This document shows, one piece after another, positions 10,098 to 19,029 of a DNA stretch of 21,679 nt. The notes below the pieces were generated by a model that was given only the letters and a program-made list of their open reading frames with translations, ran no database searches and was not told the DNA's origin. The stretch is from Parachlorella kessleri. Lineage: Eukaryota > Chlorophyta > Trebouxiophyceae > Chlorellales > Chlorellaceae. Where the stretch lies: positions 1 through 21,679 of the forward strand of contig BBXU01000605.1 of assembly GCA_001598975.1 (NCBI GenBank), given 5' to 3'. Positions within the stretch are counted from its first letter, which is position 1. Every line of letters begins with the position of its first letter. A program made the position numbers and the translations under genes.

Positions 10098-10993
10098 ATG
10101 GCAGAGACTGGTTCAGAACAAGATGTGCTAGCACTGCAGCTAAGGCTGCAACAACTTGAGGCTATCATAGCACAGTCAAGAGCCTACAACAGGAGAATGC
10201 TCTGTTGCAAGCTAAGGTCAGGCCACCTCAGGCGCCCCCAGTCTTTGAGGGTACTGGCCGGGATGTGCAGGACCTAGACATGTGGTTCTTGCGGGTGCGG
10301 CATTACCTGGCTGCAGCCGGCATCACGGATGACCGGTTGGCCATTAGACATGCTGTGACCCTGTTTGGGGCAGTGCCGCTGCGGTGGTGGCAAGCACTGG
10401 CACCCAACGCAGGAGATATGCCTTTCAGCTCATGGGAGGAGTTCACGACGAACGTGCGCCTAGCATTCCCGGGAACCCTTGTAGCAGCCGAGGCGCGGCA
10501 GCGCCTCTACTCGCTCTCCCAGCGCCCCTCGCAGAGCTTTGGTGGTTACCTGGGCACCTTCCAGGCGATCGCCTCGCGCATTCCCGACCTCAGTGAGGCC
10601 GAGAAGATGCACTGCCTACTGCGCGGTGTGCTGCCTTCCATCAGAGCAGAGATTCTGCGTGTGAACCCGCAAACGTTCACAGCGCAGGTAGCTGTAGCTG
10701 CTCAAGCCGCTGCCATTTTGGGCATGAGAAAGGTGGGCAAGCCCTGGACGGCTAACCCACACCCTCGCGACAGTGACCCTGTTCCTATGGAGCTTGGCCA
10801 GCTGTCACCCAAGCTGACAAAGACCAAAAAGCAGGCAAAGCAGCAGCAGTCGCAGCAGTCGGTGGGCAACCAAGGTCCGCCTACCTTTGGGTTGTCTCCT
10901 GCCCAACTAGTGAAGCACAAGGCCGAAAACCGGTGCTTCGCCTGCCACAAGCGAGGGCACACGTGGCACACGTGCGCCCGCCTGTCAAACTAG
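10098..10993 (+). CDS. Chromovirus Gag (capsid and nucleocapsid), with an N-terminal frame change
   Basis: ATG at 10098 opens MAETGSEQ and a Leu/Gln-rich helix. The frame then has to change near 10171-10185, because SLQQENALLQ continues in another frame that runs to TAG at 10991-10993. That main frame has the retrotransposon Gag pattern: FEGTGRDVQDLDMWFLRV, an AVPLRWWQAL helix region, WEEFTTNVRLAF and SFGGYLGTFQ. It ends in a CCHC zinc knuckle, CFACHKRGHTWHTC (10934-10975), which binds nucleic acid. Gag assembles the virus-like particle that packages element RNA in the cytoplasm. The frame change is either a 1-nt lesion or a sequencing error. The last 61 nt overlap an open frame shifted by -1, which leads toward the protease. 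Confidence 0.85.
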
Positions 10994-12292
10994 CTGGACC
11001 CAGCAGTGAAGGGAGTGGGTTGTCTGCGCCCACGAACCCCTATGCACTGCTGGAGGTAGCAGACCAGGAGTCCGTTGGCTGTGGCAGTAGAGAGGAGGCT
11101 GGCCGCTTGCCAGTCTCGACCGCTATTGAAGTCAGCAGTGGTGCAGCTGGTAGGGTACACAGTCGGGCTGACTCTGCCCTTCCTGGTGTGCCGCCAGCTG
11201 GGCCTGACCCTACAACGCAGCAAGAGGCTGCGCAGGCAGGCCAGCGCGCAGTATTGGAGGATCCTCGTGCCGCACGTGGTGCAGCCGGTTCGGAGGGACT
11301 GATCACCCCTGCCGAGGTCACTACGGTGTTGGGCACTGGCCGCCACGAGCCAAGCTGTGGTGTGCCGGAGTGGCCTGGTGGCGATGGCTGCCCGCCCTCA
11401 CCAGTCCATGGACGATGGAGGTACTGAGACCTCCATGGCACAGCCTACTGCAGAGGCTGGTGCCGAGAGTGACCTGGAACAATTGCTGCAGTACATGGCA
11501 GTGCAAGCCCTTAACCGAGTTGAGGCAGGCCAAGGTCTGTCCTTCACAGTGCAGGGCCAGTTGGGTGCACTTCCCGTGACTGTCATGTTTGACTCAGGAG
11601 CCATTGGTGGTGACTTCGTGTCCGAGGCTCTAGTCAACCAGCATCACCTGACGTTGCATAAGCAACCGCAGTCAATTGCACTCGCTAATGGGCTGAGTCT
11701 TCAGTCTCCTGGCAAGTTGCAGGCCCACCTGCACATTGGTGCTTACAAAGAGGTCTGGCCTCTGACAGTGCTGCCGTTGCACAGTGCAGATGTCATCTAG
11801 GCCCCAGCGTGGCTGACAACCCATAAAGCGGTGTTGGACTGTGAGCAGATGTCTGTGGCCTTCACAGGCCCCCAAGGTCATATGACCGTGACTGCCGGAC
11901 AGACACTTGTCGACAGCTACATCGTGAATGCACTAACCCTAGAGCGTTACCTGCATCATGACGAAGTGGCAGAGCTGTTTGCAGTCCTGCTTCGCCCTGG
12001 GGAGGTTGAGTCCAGCCTCACGGCTGTGGGCTCACCTGCTGGTGCTGCCGCGCCAGAGGAAACCCCCTTCAGCAAGCGGGCCGCTGCTCACATACAGGAC
12101 CCCGAGCTGAGAGCTCAGGTGGAGGCCCTGTTGGAGGAGTTTGCTGATCGCTTCCAGCGGCCAATGAAGCTGCCCTCAGACCATGATGGCAACGTGCACC
12201 ACATTCTGCTGCCCTGCGTATCGCATGTCGGTGCCAGAGCGAGAAGAGTGCAAGCGACAGCTCCTAGATCTGCTGGAAAGAGGCTGCATTAG
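10933..12292 (+). pseudogene. Chromovirus Gag-Pol linker and aspartic protease (broken)
   Basis: A frame shifted -1 from Gag runs 10933-11427 and contains TNPYALLEVADQESV, a typical Gag-Pol linker composition. The protease lies in a further frame (about 11400-11800). Its active-site strand VTVMFDSGAIGGDFVS has the catalytic Asp at 11591-11593, and ALANGLSLQSPGK and LPLHSADVI follow. The TAG at 11798-11800 falls where a Leu is expected (DVIL...WL). The same frame continues WLTTHKAVLDCEQ to 12292, with a helix EALLEEFADRF leading into RT. The protease would process Gag-Pol in the particle. As assembled, it needs a frame change near 11400, readthrough of the TAG and another frame change near 12211-12220. 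Confidence 0.8.
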
Positions 12293-14666
12293 GCCCAGTA
12301 CTTCAGAGTACTCGGCACCATGCCTCTTCATACGCAAGAAGGATGGTTCCCTGCGTATGTGTATAGACTATCGTGCATTGAACCAGCAGACCGTCAAGGA
12401 CAGCTGGCCAATAGCTCGCATTGATGAGCTACTTGATCAGTTGAACGGTAGTGTCAAGTTTTCCAAATTTGACATGGACTCTGGCTATTGGCAGATGCTT
12501 GTGGCACCCGAGGATGTCTACAAGACTGCCTTTTCCACACCTTTTGGATTGTTTGATTGGCTGGTGCTGCCCTTTGGCTTGACAGGCGCTCCTGCGTCCT
12601 TCAGTCGTTGGGTGTCTGGCAAGGTCTTCCCAGCTTTGGAGGAGGGGGAACGAAACCCTTTCCTAACCTATCTGGATGACTTGTTGTGTCACTCCCCAGA
12701 TGCTGAGACACACCTGCTAGACCTGCGCCGGGCCTTAGAGAAGGCTAGAGCGAATGATGTGTTTTTCAAGGCTAAGAAATGTGAGCTTATGCGAGATGAG
12801 CTCACCTTTCTAGGCCACAGGGTATCGAAGGATGGGATCCAATGCGAGGTGGACAAGTTGGCAGCGATTAAGGAGTACCCTGCTCCTCGCAACCTGGCAG
12901 AGCTGAGAACCTTATTAGGTCTCTGCGGCTTCTATGCCAAGTTCGTCCCTCGGTTCGCAGACATTGCGGCACCTCTCACTGCGATGCAACGTGAGGATGT
13001 GCCCTACGTTTGGGGCCCTGAGCAGGAGGCTGCCTTTGAACACCTCAAACAGGCCTTCATCAGTCCTCCCTGTCTGCATGTGGCCGATCCTTGCCGTCCA
13101 TTCATTGTGCACGTGGACGCCAGTGGCTTCGCCTTGGGCGCAGCCCTGATGCAAGACTTTGGTCGTGGCTTGCAGCCGGTGGCCTACTGTTCGCGGAAGC
13201 TGAAAGATGCTGAACAACGGTATGCCCCTCACGACCGGGAGATGTTAGCTGTTGTGTCAGCGCTGGAGCACTGGCAGCACTACCTGCGTGGTGCAGCCAA
13301 GGTGACCGTGTGCTCTGATCACTTCAGCTTGCAGCACTTCTTCTCCCAGCCAAGCCTAAACCAGCGGCAGCTGCGGTGGAAAGATTTCCTGGACTCCCTG
13401 AACATGGAGATCAAGTACATCCAGGGTTCTGCCAATGTAGTGGCTGACTGCCTAAGCCGCAACCCCCTGTACCTAAACACTGTATGTGTGGCACCGGTGG
13501 CTGCAGTAGTAGCTGCGTCAGGCGATGTTACTTCCGCCTTCGCGCAGGCTTATGCTGCTGACCCTGTTTGCCAGCGCATAGCGCAGAAGCTCCAGGATGG
13601 TGTTCCCTGCTGCTTCTTCCGGCATGGGCAATTCCTGTACCATAAGAGTGGCCGCTTGTATGTGCCTGCCTCTCGTGAGCTGCGAGATCGCTTGCTCAGT
13701 GAGTTCCACGACACTCCTTATGCTGGCCACTTGGGCAGAGATAAGTGCTGCCTCGGTAAGCAGTTTTACTGGCCTGGGTTGGCTAAGGATGTTGCAACCT
13801 ACACCCGCACCTGTCCAGCGTGCCAACGTAGCAAGGCGCGCAACCAGGCGCAACCGGGCTTGTTGCACCCTCTGCCGATCCCAACCAAGCCGTGGGAGCA
13901 AGTCAGCACAGACTTGATCTGCGCCCTGCCCGAGTGCAAAGGGTACGACGCAGTGGTGACCTATGTTGACAGGCTGACCAAAGCTGTGCATTTTGCACCC
14001 ACCACTACTGAGGCTACTGGCAAGGAGCTAGCTCAACTCTTCTTCCAGAATGTCTTTCGGTTGCACGGAATGCCCAAAGTGCTTGTGTCTGACCGCGATT
14101 CCCGGTTCACAGGCGATTTTTGGAAGCCACTGTTTCAATTGCTGGGTACCAAGCTAGCAATGTCAACCAGTTGGCATCCACAAACAGACGGGTAAACTGA
14201 ACGTGCACACCGCACCTTGGAGGACATGCTACGCTCCTTTAACCAGCAGCGCCAGAATTGGGTGGATTTGCTTCCTGCCCTAGAGTTTGCATACAATAAC
14301 TCTCGGCAAGCAAGCACTCAGTACACACCCTTTTTCCTCCAGTCGGCATGTAACCCTAACCTGCCGCCCCACCTGATAGACCCTGTGTCCCCTACGGGTC
14401 ACCCTCGAGTGGACACCTACAGGCAGCAGCTCCAGGAGGCCCTAGCAGATGCTAAGCGCCACCTTGTGAGCGCGCAGCGCAGGCAAAAGGCGTATGCCGA
14501 CCGCTCTCGCCAAGACGTGCAGTTCACCGTTGGCCAGGAAGTCTGGCTAGACACTGAGCACCTGCACTTACCTGATCTGGGCCCAGCCTACAAATTACCT
14601 GTGGGTAGGACCCTTTACGATCAAGAAGATGGTGCACCCATTGGCTGCACGGCTAGAGCTCCCTAG
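12183..14666 (+). pseudogene. Chromovirus Pol: reverse transcriptase, RNase H and integrase (one nonsense codon)
   Basis: A 670-codon frame from 12183 covers RT (about 12230-12830), with IRKKDGSLRMCIDYRALN, SKFDMDSGYWQM, LPFGLTGAPASF and the catalytic YLDD at 12669-12680. RNase H (about 13095-13450) shows HVDASGFALGAAL, DREMLAVVSALEHW and CSDHFSLQ. Integrase begins with the HHCC zinc site (FHDTPYAGHL to TCPACQ). The D-D-E core follows (DLICALPE, SDRDSRF, then Glu in TERAHRTLEDML). TAA at 14193-14195 interrupts SWHPQTDG_TERAH exactly where family members have Gln, one C-to-T change away. The same frame then runs on to 14666. Together these enzymes copy the RNA to DNA and insert it. Order and motifs are those of Ty3/gypsy. 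Confidence 0.93.
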
Positions 14667-14997
14667 CACCATGACGATTCATCCCGTGGTGCATGTCTCC
14701 CGCCTGAAACCGTTCATCCGGGGGGAGGGAGGCCCGCCAGAGCGCTACCAACAGTTGACGGCACCCCCGCCTGTGGCTGACATTGAAGGACAGCCCGCAT
14801 TCGATGTGGAGTGCTTCCTGAAGGAGCGCCGGTTTGGTAGATCCAAAAAGCAGCAGCTGCTTGTGCGGTGGGCTGGCTATGGCCCGGCACACGACAAGTG
14901 GTGTGATGCTTGGTGGCTGAAGAAGGATCTTGGAGCCAAGTACTTTAACGAGCTGGTCGAAGACATGAAAGCTCACGATGCACTAGCATCACGCTGA
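14603..14997 (+). pseudogene. Chromovirus integrase C-terminus with GPF module and chromodomain
   Basis: Another frame takes over near 14596-14605. It gives LWVGPFTIKKMV (the GPY/F module) and HPVVHVSRLKPF. A chromodomain follows at about 14800-14950 (FDVECFLKERRFGRS, QLLVRWAGYGPAHDKW). The aromatic residues W, Y and W sit where the methyl-lysine cage and fold residues usually are. In chromoviruses this domain directs integration to heterochromatin. The frame change relative to the integrase frame is probably a 1- to 2-nt lesion or a sequencing error. The stop is TGA at 14995-14997. Confidence 0.85.
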
Positions 14998-15188
14998 CAG
15001 CTGAGAGAGCGTGATGGCGAACTGTGGCATGCTAAACTGTATGCTGCTTGTGAACCTCATATGCAAACGAACATATTGAGGAACATGAACAAACCTTCGT
15101 GAGGCATCGGCGCTATTCAGTGCCTTCCCTCATGCCTTCCCTATGCTTCTACTTTTGTATATGCCTTCGGCATTCAAGGGGAGGAGGG
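14998..15188 (+). other. Chromovirus 3' untranslated region with polypurine tract
   Basis: About 190 bp between the chromodomain stop and the 3' LTR. The last 13 bases, AAGGGGAGGAGGG (15176-15188), form the polypurine tract that primes plus-strand synthesis. They abut the LTR directly. ATGCCTTC repeats precede it. Confidence 0.88.
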
Positions 15189-15332
15189 TGTAGCAGGAGA
15201 TGGTACTTAGCGCCCGTGCTATGCATGATATGCTGAGTAGACGTGCGTAGGTCGTCTTATGCTGACGACTGATAAACATAGAAGATCTTTCCTTGTAACA
15301 ACTTCCAAGATACTCCGTATCTCACGTCTACA
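15189..15332 (+). repeat. 3' long terminal repeat
   Basis: 144 bp, TGTAG...CTACA, with TGTAA at 15294-15298 in the same relative place as in the 5' LTR. Two substitutions separate the two LTRs. Confidence 0.95.
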
Positions 15333-15337
15333 CTATC
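15333..15337. repeat. Target-site duplication, right copy (CTATC)
   Basis: An exact copy of 7987-7991. Removing the chromovirus and one CTATC restores a continuous LINE frame. Confidence 0.93.
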
Positions 15338-15742
15338 CCATGCTCAACAAGTAGCATATGACGTCTGCACCAGCACCACTGTGGGGCCGTCTGCAAAGAA
15401 CCCGCAGACCCACGGGCCATACCTCTCCAGGGGGCAGCGCAAGACATATGAAAACATCATGCAAAAGACCAGGCTCCTCCACCTCGCTCGACGGGTTGCG
15501 CAGAGCCAGCCTGCAGACCAGGACACATCACATACACTCAGCTTGGTGCAGCAACGGCTACAGGCGGCTATCAGCCCCGCACCCGCCTCACAAGCCCGGG
15601 TGCTCAGTGGCTGCCCCGCGCGACTCCTAAGAGAGGTTATTGAGAGCATCGAGCACACCATGGCATCACACGATGGCCAGCACGACCCTGCAACCCCACA
15701 CAACATGCTGCTGGCCGCAATCGATGAAACACAGCAGGCCCT

Positions 15743-15797
15743 AACCGCAGCAAAAAATCTGGAACGCCGCAAGGGTTCCAGATTTTTTGCTGCGGTT
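15743..15797. repeat. Perfect 23-bp inverted repeat with a 9-nt loop
   Basis: Arms 15743-15765 and 15775-15797 are exact reverse complements (left arm starts AACCGCAGCAAAAAATCT) around the loop GCCGCAAGG. The hairpin lies inside the LINE open frame, just before the TAA at 15819. Confidence 0.95.
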
Positions 15798-16552
15798 CCG
15801 AATAAGGGCCGCTATGCCTAAGCAGCAGACGCCCTGAATCGCATCCTCGCCACCAACCCAAAGGAAGGCCATCGGTGCATCTTTGGGCAAGGTCTGCCTC
15901 CGGGTACCGCAACACTGGAATCACTAAAGTACCCTGGGACAGATTCTGTCACCAGCAAACCCCAGGAGAAACTGGAGATCTTGCACTGGCTCCATCAAAG
16001 CATGGCCAAATCTGTACAACCTAAAACAGGGGAATACAAGTTTGAGGGCATCCCTTCCTACTATCCACACAACCAACCCCTCAATGCCCAGGTGGATGAC
16101 CGCTACCAACTGCATTCCAGGGCTATCAGGACCAAAGGAGCCAACCTGCTCAAGCACATCCAGAACTACAACATGTTCCGGGAGTGTGTAAGCCACCTTG
16201 CCAACCGTAAAGCAACAGGTTGGGACGAGATACCTAATGAGCTCATCAAATGTCTACCCGACAACCTGCTGGAGGCGATCCACAACATCACCCTCTGGAT
16301 CACAGCACGCACACCCACCGTATGGAAAGTCAGCGACACAATCCTCTTATACAAAAAGGGGGATGCAACAGACCCCAAGAACTACAGGCCGGTGGGCCTG
16401 CTGCTCACCATCTACAAGCTCTGGACCACCGTCATCACCACTGTGCTGGCCAACTACGCCGAGCTGCATGGCTGCCTGAGCAGCTCACAAGAGGGCTTTC
16501 GCCGCCGAAGAAGCACTATGCGGCAACTCACATTGTGATGAACGCCCTGGAA

Positions 16553-16612
16553 GGTTTAGGGTTTAGGGTTTAGGTTAATTTGCAATTTTAAGGTTTAGGG
16601 TTTAGGGTTAAT
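16553..16612 (+). repeat. Interstitial telomere-type repeats (TTTAGGG)
   Basis: Three TTTAGGG-type units at 16555-16574, a short AT spacer, then two more at 16594-16610. The tract begins exactly where the LINE RT frame ends. Confidence 0.9.
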
Positions 16613-16862
16613 GGACCCTCTATCCCGGATCCCGGCCACCTTTATAAGCGATTTCTGGGGCCTAGAGGTACCGTTTTGGGGCAAACCAATATACTTCTGG
16701 ATTCGTCTCGACGAGATGAATCCATTGGTCCAATCAGATCAAAATTCCCATGTCAGAATTTCGAGTTGTGCCCCAAAACCGTGTTTTTTGGCCGTTCGGG
16801 CGCACTGTTCAGCCCCAAACCCCACCTCCACATAACTATTTTATGCAAACCAAGGTACCTCT
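16595..16862 (+). repeat. 268-bp subtelomere-like repeat, copy 1
   Basis: Matches 17286-17553 at a constant offset of 691 bp, with no differences seen by eye. It begins with TTTAGGG units and ends at GGTACCTCT. Its small open frames are repeated too and show no domain. Confidence 0.93.
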
Positions 16863-16867
16863 ATTTT

Positions 16868-16890
16868 GGGTTAGGGTTTAGGGTTTAGGG
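16868..16890 (+). repeat. Interstitial telomere-type repeats (TTTAGGG)
   Basis: Three units, immediately after copy 1 of the 268-bp repeat. Confidence 0.9.
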
Positions 16891-17072
16891 ACTCCGCACC
16901 AATAACAAATGTATATATTGTGCTATATAAACCGTAAGAACCTTTCCAGAGGCACCATCTCAACTCCCCCAGACTTCATAAACTTTTTTTTTGTCCCAAT
17001 TTAATGGGTAATAACAACTTAATCAATCAGAAAGTGCTTAGTTAGGTAGTTAGAAGTGCTTAGCTAGGGTGG

Positions 17073-17269
17073 TTTGGTGCCCTCCTATATAGGGAGGCCA
17101 CCAAACCTTGCAAACCTTGTTGGAGGTTGCCGGGTTTGCCGGGTTTGGTGGGTTTGCCGAGTTTGGTGCCCTCCTATATAGGGAGGCCACCAAACCTTGC
17201 AAACCTTGTTGGAGGTTGCCGGGTTTGCCGGGTTTGCCGGGTTTGGTGCCCTCCTATATAGGGAGGCCA
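17073..17269 (+). repeat. Tandem repeat, 89- and 80-bp units plus a partial third, with a TATATA-centred palindrome
   Basis: Units start at 17073, 17162 and 17242. Each opens with the imperfect palindrome TTTGGTGCCCTCCTATATAG... (33 bp, arms pairing around TATATA). The two full units end in 9-bp GCCGGGTTT-type subrepeats, and their length difference is one subrepeat. The third unit breaks off after 28 bp and runs into TTTAGGGG-type repeats. Confidence 0.9.
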
Positions 17270-17270
17270 A

Positions 17271-17300
17271 TTTAGGGGTTAGGGGTTAGGGTTTAGGGTT
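17271..17300 (+). repeat. Interstitial telomere-type repeats, variant units (TTAGGGG/TTTAGGG)
   Basis: Variant TTAGGGG units grade into TTTAGGG and then into copy 2 of the 268-bp repeat. Such degenerate units are typical of old subtelomeric sequence. Confidence 0.88.
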
Positions 17301-17553
17301 AATGGACCCTCTATCCCGGATCCCGGCCACCTTTATAAGCGATTTCTGGGGCCTAGAGGTACCGTTTTGGGGCAAACCAATATACTTCTGGATTCGTCTC
17401 GACGAGATGAATCCATTGGTCCAATCAGATCAAAATTCCCATGTCAGAATTTCGAGTTGTGCCCCAAAACCGTGTTTTTTGGCCGTTCGGGCGCACTGTT
17501 CAGCCCCAAACCCCACCTCCACATAACTATTTTATGCAAACCAAGGTACCTCT
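17286..17553 (+). repeat. 268-bp subtelomere-like repeat, copy 2, followed by a partial third module to 17610
   Basis: Same as 16595-16862. Directly after it, 17551-17610 repeats an internal module (TCTGGACTCGTATCGACGAG..., then CCATTGGTCCAATCAGATC) found once inside each full copy, with three substitutions seen by eye. The copies diverge after GGTACCTCT: copy 1 goes into TTTAGGG units and copy 2 into this module. Confidence 0.92.
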
Positions 17554-17610
17554 GGACTCGTATCGACGAGAGGAATCCATTGGTCCAATCAGATCAAAAT
17601 TCCCATGTCA

Positions 17611-18400
17611 GGGTTATCGATTATGTGTTGTTTATCTGGCCCGAGTATTGTGAAACTGTTGTGAGCACTTGTCAGTGAAGTATTCAGCGTGTTATGTATA
17701 TCCTCGCAGCCCCCCCCGTTAGCGTATGCCTTGTAGTTTCGGTGTCGTGCTTGTTGGGCGAGGTTGGATCTATGGGACACGGCTGCCTGGCATTTCTGGT
17801 CGCACTGGTTCCTGGATGGGCTGGCAAGTGGTGGTATGTTGTTGGACTGACGAGACTCGTCCCAATGCCTACAAGCCTTATAATAAATGAGATACTGTTT
17901 TGACACTGTTATTGATACTGTTTTTGATACCCTCCTGGTACCTCCCATGCCCCGTTTGGTCGGAATGCCAACAGGCTGCCAGTGACCAAACCCGTTGCAT
18001 GCCTTCCGAACACATGATGGGGAGCTGAACGAGTCGAAGTGTAAGGTACCCGGTCGTAAGGTACGATCAACCCTTGTCGAGGATGCCGTCGACACAAAGC
18101 TCACTGACGTGGCATGCTCAAACGAGACGCACCACAGCATTCGTACGGATATGCATAGCTCCACCCGTCTAGATGCGGTCGGGTGCATAGCGTGTTGAAG
18201 TGCGCCCATACCGGCCCCTGTCATGGCACCTAAGTGACAGGCATGTCGGCAGGAAGAAACATCATGCTGGGTGCACATAACACAATGCCTGGGCGGACAC
18301 ACCCCCACCACAATTGAACCGGGTGTTTCGGCTCAAGCGCTCAATGTCAAGGAGACTGGACTCCATGCCCCGAACAGCCACCAATGCTTACTCGGTATCG
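17611..18400. other. Unassigned sequence between subtelomere-like repeats and the 200-bp tandem repeat
   Basis: A 240-codon frame on the - strand (17589-18311) covers much of it. It has a scattered Ser/Cys/His/Arg composition, no motif I know, and no convincing splice context. The direct repeat TTGATACTGTTTTTGATACC near 17910-17930 and frequent ATGCC/GGCAT words are visible. I do not call a gene here. Confidence 0.35.
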
Positions 18401-18846
18401 CGAAATACGGCCACACCCGGCACCCGGTGTATGCCCAGGCTGGCATAGCCCCACAGGGCATGCCCCCCCCTCTCGGGGGTCCCATGCGCAAGCACATCCT
18501 GAGAACCACCTGGGACCAGGCCAGGTGGGGAGGGTGGGTGGTGGCCCACACACCCATGGCCCACCACCAAGTTCGCTCGTCACCGTTCTGTCGGCCTGAC
18601 GGAAATACGGCCACACCCTGCACCCGGTGTATGCCCAGGCTGGCATAGCCCCACAGGGCATGCCCCCCCCTCTCGGGGGTCCCATGTGCAAGCACATCCT
18701 GAGAACCACCTGGAACCAGGCCAGGTGGGGAGGGTGGGTGGTGGCCCACACACCCATGGCCCACCACCAAGTTCGCTCGTCACCGTTCTGTCGGCCTGAC
18801 GGAAATACGGCCACACCCTGCACCCGGTGTATGCCCAGGCTGGCAT
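18401..18846 (+). repeat. 200-bp tandem repeat, 2.2 copies
   Basis: Units 18401-18600, 18601-18800 and partial 18801-18846 align at exactly 200 bp, with only a few substitutions between the first two. Each unit holds a C/G hairpin (GCATGCCCCCCCCTCTCGGG...) and a GGTGG/CCACC inverted repeat around CCATGG. Long open frames on the - strand here simply repeat with the unit. Confidence 0.95.
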
Positions 18847-19029
18847 TGCCTAGTTGCCATGAGGCGTTTCCGCCTACTTTACGACTGGAATTGGCCTTTG
18901 ATCTCTACAACAGCATTCTCGTGTCGTTGCGCATCTCCCCTCCCCACGGCCAGGTTGGCATGTGTGTTTCGACAATATTGTAAAGTGTCATGCCTCCAGT
19001 GTTCATGCTTGTCTTGTCTTGTTACAAGG

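Larger units (their letters stand above)
7992..15332 (+). mobile_element. Ty3/gypsy LTR retrotransposon, chromovirus type, 7341 bp, inserted in a LINE
   Basis: The element has 144-bp LTRs beginning TGTAG and ending CTACA, a 5-bp target duplication, a PBS 2 bp after the 5' LTR and a polypurine tract abutting the 3' LTR. The domain order is pre-Gag frame, Gag with zinc knuckle, aspartic protease, RT, RNase H, integrase, GPF module and chromodomain. RNase H before integrase, plus a C-terminal chromodomain, places it in the chromovirus branch of Ty3/gypsy. The LTRs differ at only two positions that I can see (a C/G near position 15 and an A/G near position 96), so the insertion is fairly recent. 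Even so, the coding region has several stops and frame changes, so this copy as assembled looks non-autonomous. Confidence 0.95.
15333..16552 (+). pseudogene. Non-LTR retrotransposon (LINE), linker and N-terminal RT domain, 3' half of the split element, 3'-truncated
   Basis: The frame continues from 7991 across the chromovirus (SHAQQVAYD at the join). It runs through GPYLSRGQRKTYENIMQK to a TAA at 15819-15821, then on in the same frame. Motifs of the LINE reverse transcriptase follow: NRKATGWDEIPNELIK, TILLYKKGDATDPKNYRPVG, and SSSQEGFRRRRSTMRQL. A frame change near 16530 leads to HIVMNALE, and the sequence stops abruptly at a TTTAGGG tract. The catalytic palm motif (F/YADD) and the 3' end are absent, so this copy is dead. 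The clade (L1-like versus others) cannot be fixed by eye. Confidence 0.88.

Noticed and set aside
11798..14195. Reassigned stop codons (TAG/TAA read as sense, as in some ulvophyte algae)
   Set aside because: The stops occur only inside mobile elements together with frame changes. The host genes read through without internal TAG or TAA and end normally, so decay or sequencing error is simpler.
17589..18311. 240-codon open frame on the - strand
   Set aside because: No recognisable motif, scattered composition, and it starts inside the repeated module at 17551-17610. Long chance frames are common at this GC content.
18333..18846. Several - strand frames of 88-158 codons
   Set aside because: They are the same peptide repeated with the 200-bp tandem unit and are low in complexity.
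18401..18846. CRISPR-like array
   Set aside because: The repeats are 200 bp, contiguous and have no unique spacers; the genome is eukaryotic.
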